A stretch of 11,442 nucleotides of DNA. Source: Nautiliaceae bacterium. Its GTDB lineage: Bacteria; Campylobacterota; Campylobacteria; Campylobacterales; Nautiliaceae. How positions within the stretch are numbered: the first letter of the stretch is position 1; every line of letters starts with the position of its first letter. Positions 1 through 7,340 of this stretch are shown piece by piece. The position numbers and the translations under genes are program-made. Below the pieces are notes generated by a model that was not told where the DNA came from, did no database searches, and saw nothing but the letters and a program-made list of their open reading frames with translations. The DNA lies in NCBI GenBank assembly GCA_027008345.1, contig JALTBU010000027.1:1-11442 (forward strand), given 5' to 3'.

Positions 1-196
1 GAAAATTTCATGTAAAAATTTAAAAAACTTTGAAGAAAACAGAAAAATTATGAAAAAATTAAATATAATTTCTTTTAATAAAAATGTCAGCTACCTTGTT
101 TTAATAAATGTTAAATATAATAATCAAGAATTAAATATAACTTATGACATAAACAAAAAAAGGATAAAAGATATCGAAAGTAATATTTTATACTAA
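1..196 (+). CDS. 3' end of an unidentified gene, possibly gspK (partial)
   Basis: A reading frame is open from the left edge (first full codon at base 2) to a TAA at 194-196, giving about 64 C-terminal residues. The visible end contains the alternating hydrophobic stretch SYLVLINVKYNNQELNITYD followed by a basic tail ending in SNILY. Its last 26 bases overlap the proposed start of the gspL-like gene, the same tight coupling as the rest of the operon. In T2SS operons gspK commonly precedes gspL, and the C-terminus of GspK is a beta-rich segment of this kind, so a GspK or another minor pseudopilin is the best guess. That identity is inferred from position and general character. There is no diagnostic motif, and the N-terminal prepilin signal lies outside the window. 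An internal ATG at 50 is in frame but is unlikely to be the start, because the frame continues upstream. Confidence 0.65.
   Translation, partial: KISCKNLKNFEENRKIMKKLNIISFNKNVSYLVLINVKYNNQELNITYDINKKRIKDIESNILY
158..173 (+). promoter_or_regulatory. Shine-Dalgarno and putative ATA start of the gspL-like gene
   Basis: The motif AAAAGGA (158-164) lies six bases before an ATA codon at 171-173, which opens the gspL-like frame. The frame is closed by an in-frame TAA at 165-167. Between that stop and the ATG at 360 there is no ATG, GTG or TTG in frame. The motif therefore decides the start: initiation at ATA 171 would be very unusual, but spacing and motif strength are ideal. An ATG-to-ATA base change or a sequencing error is the alternative. 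Confidence 0.55.
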
Positions 197-1028
197 AAAT
201 TTCAATGAAGATATAAAAGAAAAAGTAGATATTATTTTATCTCCTGAATTTTATTGGATAAAAAAAATAAACGCTCCTATTAAAAATATATTTCAAGCAA
301 AAAAAATAGCAAAAAATATTTTTGATATTGAAGGGGAATATATTTATGACGCATTAAAAATGGACAATAAATATTTTGCTATTGCTATTCCAAAAAAACT
401 CAATTTAAAAATTGATAAAAAATATATAAATTCCATAAAAACTGCTCAAAGTGAATTTTATAATTATGAATGTATAGATATAAATGATAAATTTATGCTT
501 AAAAAAATTGATGATATACTTTTTTATCTGCCAAATGATAAAACTTGCAAAAATAATATTAATGATATTATAAAAAATCTCAAACCCTCAAAATCAAATC
601 TAAATTTTGACACTGTTAATTTTGATAAAAGCACAATTTTTATGATTTTTTTTATTTTTTTAGCAATTAATCTATACTTTATTTTGGGATTTATAAATTA
701 TAAACAAGAATATAATAAACTAATACAAAAAAAAGAAAGTTTAAAAAAATATAATTTGCCTTTAACTCTTATTCAACTAAATTCAATATATTCAACAATG
801 AAAAAAATAAACCAAACTCAACAGATAATAAGAAAAGATTTAGAATTTTTTTCAAAAACCCCATTAAATAAAAACGAAGAGTATAATAAACTTTCATTAA
901 ATAACGGGGTTTATACAGTAAAAATAAAAACTTCAAGAAATATGCATAGCTATTTTGCAAAACGCTTTTTAATAAAATCAGAAGAATTTAACAAAAGAGA
1001 ATATAAAGCCAGGTTAAGTCATGAATAA
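171..1028 (+). CDS. gspL: GspL-like T2SS inner-membrane platform protein, non-canonical start
   Basis: GspL links the ATPase GspE to the inner-membrane platform through a cytoplasmic actin-like domain, one membrane helix and a periplasmic ferredoxin-like domain. From base 171 the protein has 285 residues: a cytoplasmic part of about 153 residues, one hydrophobic helix at about 154-176 (around FFIFLAINLYFILGF), a coiled-coil-prone Lys/Glu stretch, and a periplasmic tail. The N-terminal stretch with SPEFYWIKK and QAKKIAKNIF reads as continuous protein in the same style and is needed for a sensible N-domain. Starting at ATG 360 would remove 63 residues, and that ATG has no ribosome binding site at normal distance (the nearest purine run, 331-336, is 23 bases away). 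The start is therefore taken as ATA 171. The gene overlaps its upstream neighbour by 26 bases and the gspM-like gene by 8. The cytoplasmic domain is smaller than in classical GspL (about 230 residues), so the match rests on topology and context. A PilM/PilN-like protein is the alternative. Confidence 0.6.
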   Translation: MSKVIFYTKNFNEDIKEKVDIILSPEFYWIKKINAPIKNIFQAKKIAKNIFDIEGEYIYDALKMDNKYFAIAIPKKLNLKIDKKYINSIKTAQSEFYNYECIDINDKFMLKKIDDILFYLPNDKTCKNNINDIIKNLKPSKSNLNFDTVNFDKSTIFMIFFIFLAINLYFILGFINYKQEYNKLIQKKESLKKYNLPLTLIQLNSIYSTMKKINQTQQIIRKDLEFFSKTPLNKNEEYNKLSLNNGVYTVKIKTSRNMHSYFAKRFLIKSEEFNKREYKARLSHE

Positions 1029-1392
1029 AAGAATATTTTATCTTATTATTTTACTTTTTATTGTTGTAACAATTTTTAATATAAAGCTTTTTATAAATAC
1101 AAAAAAAGATATTTTAGAAAATTATCAATATATTACAAAGCTTGAAGAAAAAATAGAAAAAATAAATTATTTAAAACAAAAATACAGATTTAACTACTTT
1201 TTATTCAATAGACTTAAAAAATTTTGCAATACCCAATATAAAAATGACATTAATATAATTTTATGTAAAAATCTAAATTCAAAACAATTCAATACCATTC
1301 AAAATATAATTTTTAAAACAAATTTTAAAATAAAAAATTTTGACATAGAAAAAAATTCTTCTGCAATAATAAAAGCGGAGATAAAAAAATGA
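1021..1392 (+). CDS. GspM-like small bitopic T2SS platform protein
   Basis: This is a 123-residue protein with a short basic N-terminus, one membrane helix at about 5-25 (IFYLIILLFIVVTIFNIKLF), a predicted coiled coil at about 28-55 (LEEKIEKINYLKQK), and a small C-terminal domain ending in alternating beta-like residues (about 100-121). That is the layout of GspM, which pairs with GspL in the inner membrane and places a ferredoxin-like domain in the periplasm. Its position directly after the gspL-like gene, with an 8-base overlap, is the main support. Sequence alone would not identify it, since GspM and PilO families diverge strongly. Two cysteines (C69, C82) lie in the part expected to be periplasmic and could form a disulfide. 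It overlaps the next gene by ATGA (4 bases). Confidence 0.55.
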   Translation: MNKRIFYLIILLFIVVTIFNIKLFINTKKDILENYQYITKLEEKIEKINYLKQKYRFNYFLFNRLKKFCNTQYKNDINIILCKNLNSKQFNTIQNIIFKTNFKIKNFDIEKNSSAIIKAEIKK

Positions 1393-1871
1393 AAAAAATA
1401 TTATTTTTTTTAGTCGGTCTTTTTATAGGTTTTATTTTGTTTATGCCAAAAGAAAATCTTTATTATACTTTTCAAAAATATCTCTCAAAACAAAATATAT
1501 ATATAAACTCTCAAATAAAAAGCAATCTAACTCTAAATCTTTATAATGGAAAAATTTATGAAAATGGCATAAATTTAGTAAATTTTAAAGAGATTAAAAT
1601 TATTCCTTTTGTACTTTATAACAAAATTACAGCAAAAAACATAAAAATAAATTTTCAAAATTACAAAATCACTTATTTAAATATTACATATTCTATTATT
1701 AATCCTACAAAAATTTACATAAAAGGAAATAGCACTTTTGGAAAAATTCAAGGTGAAGTAAATTTAATAAAACATTATTTAAAAGTTTATATTTTAAATC
1801 TCAATGATTATAATTTAAAATCATTTTTAAAAAAAGACAATAAAGGCTATTTTTATTATGCAGAGTTTTAA
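1389..1871 (+). CDS. GspN-like T2SS accessory membrane protein
   Basis: This is a 160-residue protein with an N-terminal membrane anchor at about 3-19 followed directly by MPKENLYYTF, then a region rich in beta-type alternation (about 35-140) such as IKINFQNYKITYLNITYS. GspN proteins are inner-membrane anchored, with a beta-rich periplasmic domain related to AsmA-like folds; they occur in a subset of T2SS and their role is poorly defined. Position between the gspM-like gene and gspC, the short N-terminal anchor and the beta-rich body support the call. At 160 residues it is shorter than proteobacterial GspN (about 250). It starts at ATG 1389, overlapping the previous stop by 4 bases, and its end overlaps gspC by 14 bases. 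The family call is moderate; a lineage-specific T2SS periplasmic protein is the alternative. Confidence 0.5.
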   Translation: MKKILFFLVGLFIGFILFMPKENLYYTFQKYLSKQNIYINSQIKSNLTLNLYNGKIYENGINLVNFKEIKIIPFVLYNKITAKNIKINFQNYKITYLNITYSIINPTKIYIKGNSTFGKIQGEVNLIKHYLKVYILNLNDYNLKSFLKKDNKGYFYYAEF

Positions 1872-2574
1872 AAATATACTTGTTTTTTTATTAGGAATTT
1901 CTATTGCGGCTTTAATTTGGGGAATAAGTCTATTTTTTTTAGAAAAAACTCCTATTTTTTATATGCAAACAATAAAAAACTATTCATTTTATCCTATAAA
2001 TTTAACACATCTGTTTTTTAATAAATATCATTTAAAACTCATACCAACGCAAACTCTACAAGGCATAAAACTAAAAGCAGTATATTATGACGGTAAAAAA
2101 GGATTTGTAATAATAAAAGATAAAAAAACACATTTTATCGATTTAAATAAAACTTACAAAGGATATAAATTAATAAAAATTGGAATTAATTATGCTATTT
2201 TTGAAAAAAATCAAAAAAAATATAAAATAACTATGAAAAAAGAAAAAATAAAATATAAAAACATAACAGAACCTGTAATTTATGTGCCTAAAAAAACATT
2301 TGAAAAGTATAAAAATAATTTAAGTAAAATCTGGCAAAATATTGGAATTGTTAAAACTCAAAAAGGATATTTAATTACTTTTGTAAAAAAAGATTCAATT
2401 TTTTATAAAATAGGACTAAGAAGAGGAGATATTTTACTTGAAGTAAACGGCAGAAAATTAAAAAATGATGCCGACGCATGGGATTTATATAAAAATGCAG
2501 ATAAATTTAATGATTTTGAAATAAAATTATTAAGAAATAATGAAATAAAGGTTTTAAATTATGAAATGGATTAA
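1858..2574 (+). CDS. gspC: GspC, T2SS inner-membrane protein with HR and PDZ domains
   Basis: GspC spans the inner membrane once and contacts the N0 domain of the secretin GspD through its periplasmic HR domain, joining the inner platform to the outer-membrane channel. The 238-residue product has a membrane helix at about 7-28, an HR-like beta domain at about 68-126 (GIKLKAVYYDGKKGFVIIKD, then GYKLIKIGINYAIFE), and a C-terminal PDZ domain at about 160-236. The PDZ shows the typical core IFYKIGLRRGDILLEVNGRK with an Asp/Ala-rich helix after it. The order membrane helix, HR, PDZ and the position immediately before gspD make the call firm. Both ends overlap neighbours by 14 bases. The N-terminal half is extremely AT-rich, so low sequence identity to known GspC is expected. 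Confidence 0.82.
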   Translation: MQSFKNILVFLLGISIAALIWGISLFFLEKTPIFYMQTIKNYSFYPINLTHLFFNKYHLKLIPTQTLQGIKLKAVYYDGKKGFVIIKDKKTHFIDLNKTYKGYKLIKIGINYAIFEKNQKKYKITMKKEKIKYKNITEPVIYVPKKTFEKYKNNLSKIWQNIGIVKTQKGYLITFVKKDSIFYKIGLRRGDILLEVNGRKLKNDADAWDLYKNADKFNDFEIKLLRNNEIKVLNYEMD

Positions 2575-4369
2575 AATTTTAATATTTTTTATGAGTTTAA
2601 TATATGCAAAAGAGGTTGAACTTAATTTCAAAAATCTTGATATTAATGATTTTATTAAAATGGTAGCTAAAATTACTAATAAAAATATTTTAATGACACA
2701 AAATATCTCTGGTAAAGTTAATTTTATTTCAGTAAAACCTGTAAGTGAAAAAGAAGTTTATGATATATTGCTGAATATTCTAAAAAGCAGAGGTTATACA
2801 CTATTACAAGATAATGGATTTTTAAAAGTTATAAGAAGCGCTGATGCATATAGAAACGCACCACCACTTGCATCAAAAAATAATTTAGACCAGTTAGAAA
2901 CAGATATAATATCTCTTAAAAACATAAAAGCCCAAAACGCTTATTCATTAATTAACTATCTTAATTCACGATATGGCAAAATAGTAATAAACAGAGATAA
3001 AAATCTTTTAGTTATAACCGATTATCCTAAAAATATTGATATTATAAAAAAAATTTTAAAAAAAATAGACACTTCTAAAAGTTTAAAAACAGAGTTTATT
3101 CATTTTAAAAATGCTGATATTCAAAATGTATTTCCAAAAATTGTTTCAATAATAAATACATCATATCCTCAAAGCATATATAAATACAAACTTTTAAATG
3201 ATGTTTCAACAAACACTTTAATAGCAGTAGCACCGGTAGAAATAATAAAAAAAATAAAAACAATATCACAAAAACTTGATAAAAAACCAAACATTACCAA
3301 TATGACAACAGATATTGTAACTCTTAAAAATTCTGATGCTGTTTCCATGGGGAAAATACTTAATAAAATAATCTCCCAAAAATATTCTTCATCTAAAGAA
3401 AAACCGTCAATTACAGCAGATAAAGAAACAAATTCTTTAATAATAATTGCCACAAACACTCAAATTCAAATGTTAAAAAAAATAATTCAAGCCCTAGACA
3501 TACCAAAACAACAAGTTTATGTAAAAGCAAGAATACTTGAAATTTCAAATTCAAAAGCTTCTCAAATTGGATTAAAATATGGAATTTTAGGCGGTATTGC
3601 CGATAGCAGCGGGCTGTACACACTTAATGTAGATATGGGAGGAAATGCTTTGGCGTTTGACCCATCAGCCCTTGGTATTTCTATTCCTACACTAAAACAC
3701 GGTTTAGCCCTTGGTATAACACTTGATATGCTTGAAACATTAGGAGCGGCTAAAAAACTCAGTGAACCTTCTATTTTATGTATAAACAACACACCTTCAA
3801 ATATTTATGTAGGAAAAACGGTTTCGGTCCTGACAGGCAAAACTACATCAACTTCAACAAGTGAATCATATACAAGAGAAGATATAGGTCTTACACTTAA
3901 AATTACTCCAAGAATTGATAGTGATTCAAAAGTGGCTCTTAATGTAAAAGCCACAATTGAAGATTTGCTTCCCGGAAGCCCTACACTTATGCCTATAACA
4001 TCAAAAAGGACAATTGATACAACCACAATCGTTAGAAACGGGCAAAGTATCATAATAGGAGGGCTTGTTAAAGACAATAAAGATATTACAATGAAAAAAG
4101 TTCCCCTTTTAGGAGATATTCCGATACTTGGCAGTCTTTTTAGGCATAAAATGGTTAATAACGATAAAACAACACTCGCAATAATTCTTACGCCTTATAT
4201 AGTGAAAAAAAGCGATGATTTAGATAAAATTAGAATCGCCATTTCTAAACTTAATGCCCTTGAAAAACAGTTTGCTCAAAAAATGATAAAAAAAATAAAA
4301 AAGAAAAAAAACAGACAACAAAAACCTATATATGACATAACAGGCGAAAATTATGAAAATAATAGATAA
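2561..4369 (+). CDS. gspD: GspD, T2SS outer-membrane secretin
   Basis: GspD forms the multimeric outer-membrane channel for folded exoproteins. The 602-residue product begins with a Sec signal peptide (cleavage probably after IYA, about residue 16). It continues with an N0 domain (about 17-93), a linker, and three repeats of the secretin N-fold: N1 (about 114-171), N2 (176-242) and N3 (249-318). The secretin core runs from about 319 to 550. Core hallmarks are VSVLTGK, the gate region around PGSPTLMPITSKR, GQSIIIGGL and VPLLGDIPILGSLFRHK. The protein ends in a Lys-rich tail (about 566-602, with KKIKKKKNRQQ). No lipobox cysteine follows the signal and no recognisable S-domain for a pilotin is seen. 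The start is ATG 2561, with AAAGG at 2547-2551. It overlaps gspC by 14 bases and gspE by 17. Confidence 0.95.
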   Translation: MKWIKILIFFMSLIYAKEVELNFKNLDINDFIKMVAKITNKNILMTQNISGKVNFISVKPVSEKEVYDILLNILKSRGYTLLQDNGFLKVIRSADAYRNAPPLASKNNLDQLETDIISLKNIKAQNAYSLINYLNSRYGKIVINRDKNLLVITDYPKNIDIIKKILKKIDTSKSLKTEFIHFKNADIQNVFPKIVSIINTSYPQSIYKYKLLNDVSTNTLIAVAPVEIIKKIKTISQKLDKKPNITNMTTDIVTLKNSDAVSMGKILNKIISQKYSSSKEKPSITADKETNSLIIIATNTQIQMLKKIIQALDIPKQQVYVKARILEISNSKASQIGLKYGILGGIADSSGLYTLNVDMGGNALAFDPSALGISIPTLKHGLALGITLDMLETLGAAKKLSEPSILCINNTPSNIYVGKTVSVLTGKTTSTSTSESYTREDIGLTLKITPRIDSDSKVALNVKATIEDLLPGSPTLMPITSKRTIDTTTIVRNGQSIIIGGLVKDNKDITMKKVPLLGDIPILGSLFRHKMVNNDKTTLAIILTPYIVKKSDDLDKIRIAISKLNALEKQFAQKMIKKIKKKKNRQQKPIYDITGENYENNR

Positions 4370-5861
4370 TATTAATCCAAAAGCCTTTGAAATAGAGAAT
4401 TTTGATATAGAAAAAGGGATTAAATATTATTTGCTCCCTGGAATTATAGACAATAAAAAATATTTTTTTACAACATCTGAAAATCTTACTGATGCTTTAA
4501 ATTTTTATTCCAAACTTTCAATACCCATTGAAATCGCTTTAACAGATAAAGATTCTTATGAAAGACTTCTAAACCGGTATCTTGAAGTTAAAACAAAAAA
4601 AGATTTAGAAGAAACTTCTATTGAAGAGGAAGATATAAATTTAGATGATTTTTTAACAAGTCTTGATATATTAAATTCAGAAAATTCCGCTCCTGTTATA
4701 AAATTTGTAAATTCTATGTTTTATCAAGCGGTAAAAAAACACGCAAGCGATATTCATATTGAAACTCATGAAATTTACGGACTTGTAAGATTTAGAATAG
4801 ATGGAGTATTAATAACCCAAAGTAAACTTCCAAAAAAAATTACCGAACTTGTCATAAATAGAATAAAAGTAATTTCAAATCTTGATATAAGTGAAAAAAG
4901 AATACCGCAAGATGGTAGGACACAAATCAAAATAGCAAATAAAACAACAGATATAAGAGTATCAATAACTCCCACATATTTTGGTGAAAAAGCAGTTCTT
5001 AGACTTCTTATGGAGAGTGAAAATATTCCTTCACTTAAAGAACTTGGATTTAATGAACCTATAACAAAAGGATTTAAAGAATTATTAGAACATTCATATG
5101 GAATGATACTTGTTACAGGTCCAACAGGAAGTGGAAAATCAACTACTCTTCATTCATTCCTCCAAACAATAGCAAGTCCAGAAAAAAACATTATTACAGT
5201 AGAAGACCCGGTAGAATATAAAGCCGATAATATTAATCAAATTCAGGTAAATCCAAAAGTCGGCCTTACATTTGCAAATGCTCTAAGAAGCATTTTAAGA
5301 CAAGACCCAGATATAATAATGGTAGGAGAAATAAGAGACAAAGAAACAGCAACAATTGCAATCCAGGCTGCTCTTACAGGACATTTAATGCTTTCAACTC
5401 TTCATACAAATAATGCTCCTTCGACGATAACAAGACTTATGGATATGGGGATTGAACCTTTTTTGATTGCGTCTTCCCTTATAGGTGTGCTCTCCCAAAG
5501 ACTCGTAAGAATCTTATGCGAATGTAAAGAGATTGATAATTCAAAAGAAAGTTTTGAAGAAATAGAAAAAATAATCCATAAATTTCCATATCTTAGTAAA
5601 TACAAAATAGAAAAATTATACAAACCAAAAGGATGTCCTAAATGCAATTTTACTGGATACAAAAAAAGAAGCGCTGTGGGGGAACTTTTCATTATGGATG
5701 ATGAAATTAAAAATATTATAGCAAAAGGAACAAATGATATAGAATTAAAAAACGAAATGATAAAACACGGAATGAAAACATTAAAAGAAAATATTTTAGA
5801 ACTTATAATTAGCGGTAAAACATCACTAAACGAAGCTATAAGAGTAGGACTTAAAGACTGA
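4353..5861 (+). CDS. gspE: GspE, T2SS assembly ATPase
   Basis: GspE is the cytoplasmic hexameric ATPase that drives pseudopilus extension, docked on GspL and GspF. The 502-residue product has the family's usual length. An N1E-like domain (about 1-85) and acidic linker (86-100) precede the N2E domain, where KKHASDIHIE begins at 128. The ATPase core has Walker A GPTGSGKS (256-263), Asp box ITVEDPVEY (281-289), Walker B DIIMVGEIRD (320-329) and His box GHLMLSTLHTNNA (343-355). A metal-binding subdomain carries four cysteines: C389 and C391, then C428 and C431 in KGCPKCNFTG. The first pair is C-x-C instead of the usual C-x2-C, an odd detail that may alter zinc geometry. PilB of type IV pili is the close relative, but the GspC/D neighbours favour GspE. 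The ribosome site is weak (AGG at 4342-4344), so translation probably depends on coupling to gspD. Confidence 0.93.
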   Translation: MKIIDNINPKAFEIENFDIEKGIKYYLLPGIIDNKKYFFTTSENLTDALNFYSKLSIPIEIALTDKDSYERLLNRYLEVKTKKDLEETSIEEEDINLDDFLTSLDILNSENSAPVIKFVNSMFYQAVKKHASDIHIETHEIYGLVRFRIDGVLITQSKLPKKITELVINRIKVISNLDISEKRIPQDGRTQIKIANKTTDIRVSITPTYFGEKAVLRLLMESENIPSLKELGFNEPITKGFKELLEHSYGMILVTGPTGSGKSTTLHSFLQTIASPEKNIITVEDPVEYKADNINQIQVNPKVGLTFANALRSILRQDPDIIMVGEIRDKETATIAIQAALTGHLMLSTLHTNNAPSTITRLMDMGIEPFLIASSLIGVLSQRLVRILCECKEIDNSKESFEEIEKIIHKFPYLSKYKIEKLYKPKGCPKCNFTGYKKRSAVGELFIMDDEIKNIIAKGTNDIELKNEMIKHGMKTLKENILELIISGKTSLNEAIRVGLKD

Positions 5862-7060
5862 TGCTATTTAAATACACAGCATATGATAAAAACGGAAAAA
5901 AACAAAAAGGTATAATTGAAGCAGACAATATACATGAAGCCAAAAAATTTTTAAAAAATTATATAATTATTGATATAAAACCTATAAAAACTCTTAATTT
6001 TAATCTTTCATTTTCAAAAAATATTAATAAAAAAGAGCTCTCCAAACTTTTTTTAACTATTGGTCTTTATTTAAAATCATCAATACCTATATCAAACGCA
6101 ATCATACTTACAAAAAATCAAATTGAGAATTCAAAAATTATTAAATTTTTAGATTTTATCCAAAAGGAGATAAAAGAAGGGCAAAATCTCTCAAATTCAA
6201 TAGAAAAACAAAAAATAATAAAATTGTCTCCATACATAATAAATATAATAAAAGTAGGAGAAGAGAGTGGAAAACTTTCTTTGGTTTTAATTGAACTGTC
6301 AAAATTTTTAAAAGATGAAGAAAGACTTTTATCAAAAACAAAACAGGCTTTAATTTATCCTTTTTTTATAGTTCTCATGGCAATTATTATGATTTCTTTT
6401 ATGCTTACATTGGTAGTGCCTAAAATAACAAAAGTTTTTTCATCACTTCATCAAAATTTACCTCCTATTACAAAATTTGTAATTAATGCCAGTAATTTTT
6501 TTAAAAATCACTATATTAGCATTAGCATAATTTTTTTAATATCAATTTTTTTATTTATATTCGCATATAAAAAAATATATCGATTTAAATTATTTATCGA
6601 TACATTTTATTTAAAAATACCTGTTATAAAAAAAATCATCATTTCAAAAGAACTTGGAAAATTCTCTTATCTTGTTTATGTGCTTACAAATTCAGGAGTA
6701 AATTTTATCACATCTGTAAATCTTGCGACAAATACAATTGAAAACGAAAAAATAAAATCTGTTTTTAAAAATGCTATAAAAGAAGTTTTAGAAGGGAAAA
6801 AACTTTCCATCTCTCTTAAAAAATCTGGATTTAATTATGACAAAAGCTTTATTCAAGCGATTGCACTTGGCGAAGAAACGGGAGAAATTAGCGAAATTTT
6901 AAAAAATATCAGTGAAATATATTTTGAAGAAAATGAATCTAAAATCAATACAATTCTTTCTATGATAGAGCCGATCTTAATAATATTAATTGGAGGAGTT
7001 ATTGGATTTATTGTAACTGCAATGCTTCTTCCTATGTTTAGTATGAATATGCTTAAATAA
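5861..7060 (+). CDS. gspF: GspF, T2SS inner-membrane platform protein
   Basis: GspF is the polytopic inner-membrane core of the T2SS platform, thought to transmit motion from GspE to the pseudopilus. The 399-residue product has the standard length. It opens with the family signature MLFKYTAYDKNGKKQKG, then a first cytoplasmic helical domain (about 55-165) with SIPISNAI and ESGKLS, membrane helices at about 166-188 and 219-237, and a second homologous domain (about 260-365) with the repeated turn GEETGEISEIL. A last membrane helix lies at about 367-391 (PILIILIGGVIGFIV). The internal duplication is visible by comparing GEESGKLS (133-140) with GEETGEIS (337-344). It starts at ATG 5861, sharing one base with the gspE stop (TGATG). 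Its last 8 bases overlap the 3' end of the convergent DUF503 gene, and no terminator is visible at this junction. Confidence 0.93.
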   Translation: MLFKYTAYDKNGKKQKGIIEADNIHEAKKFLKNYIIIDIKPIKTLNFNLSFSKNINKKELSKLFLTIGLYLKSSIPISNAIILTKNQIENSKIIKFLDFIQKEIKEGQNLSNSIEKQKIIKLSPYIINIIKVGEESGKLSLVLIELSKFLKDEERLLSKTKQALIYPFFIVLMAIIMISFMLTLVVPKITKVFSSLHQNLPPITKFVINASNFFKNHYISISIIFLISIFLFIFAYKKIYRFKLFIDTFYLKIPVIKKIIISKELGKFSYLVYVLTNSGVNFITSVNLATNTIENEKIKSVFKNAIKEVLEGKKLSISLKKSGFNYDKSFIQAIALGEETGEISEILKNISEIYFEENESKINTILSMIEPILIILIGGVIGFIVTAMLLPMFSMNMLK

Positions 7061-7328
7061 TCTCAACATCAAAATAAAATTCAATCTCCGGGAAATTTTT
7101 ATACAGAAATTCTTCTATTTTTCTTTGAATTTCACCTGCCAACTTTTCATTATGTGCAGCAAAAACTATAGCAATACTTGCTTCTTTTGGGTATTCACCT
7201 GAAATATCAAGAATTGAAATGTTAAATTTTTTAAGTTTATCTTTGATAGAGTTTATGATTTTGCGGCGTTCTTTAAGTGAAAAGACAAAAGGAAGTTCAA
7301 AATCGGCAATCATATTAACGATTACCAT
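7053..7328 (-). CDS. DUF503 family small protein (YlxP-like)
   Basis: This is a 91-residue protein of the DUF503 family, of which Bacillus YlxP is an example; in Firmicutes ylxP sits near infB and rbfA, but its function is not established. The match is seen in the N-terminal pattern (hydrophobic strand, then FSLKERRKIINSIKDKLKKF), the central NISILDISG strand, ASIAIVFAAHN and an acidic C-terminal strand. The predicted fold is a small beta-alpha-beta protein without membrane segments. The start is ATG 7328, with AAGG six bases upstream in the spacer after perR. With only 12 bases to the perR stop it is almost certainly co-transcribed with perR, so its expression may follow the oxidative-stress regulator, although no functional link can be read from sequence. 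Its 3' end overlaps gspF by 8 bases. Confidence 0.85.
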   Translation of the reverse strand: MVIVNMIADFELPFVFSLKERRKIINSIKDKLKKFNISILDISGEYPKEASIAIVFAAHNEKLAGEIQRKIEEFLYKNFPEIEFYFDVEII

Positions 7329-7340
7329 TTTATACCTTAA

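Noticed and set aside
360..1028. ATG 360 as the true start of the gspL-like gene
   Set aside because: There is no ribosome site at normal distance, and the frame upstream carries 63 codons of plausible protein behind a good Shine-Dalgarno at 158-164.
3105..4077. Several minus-strand open frames of 60-96 codons inside gspD
   Set aside because: They mirror the codon pattern of the strongly supported secretin gene, have no ribosome sites or recognisable motifs, and overlap one another in different frames.
4353..7060. Type IV pilus PilB/PilC instead of GspE/GspF
   Set aside because: The genes form an overlapping operon with a PDZ-containing GspC and a T2SS-type secretin; no pilT or pilin gene is present.
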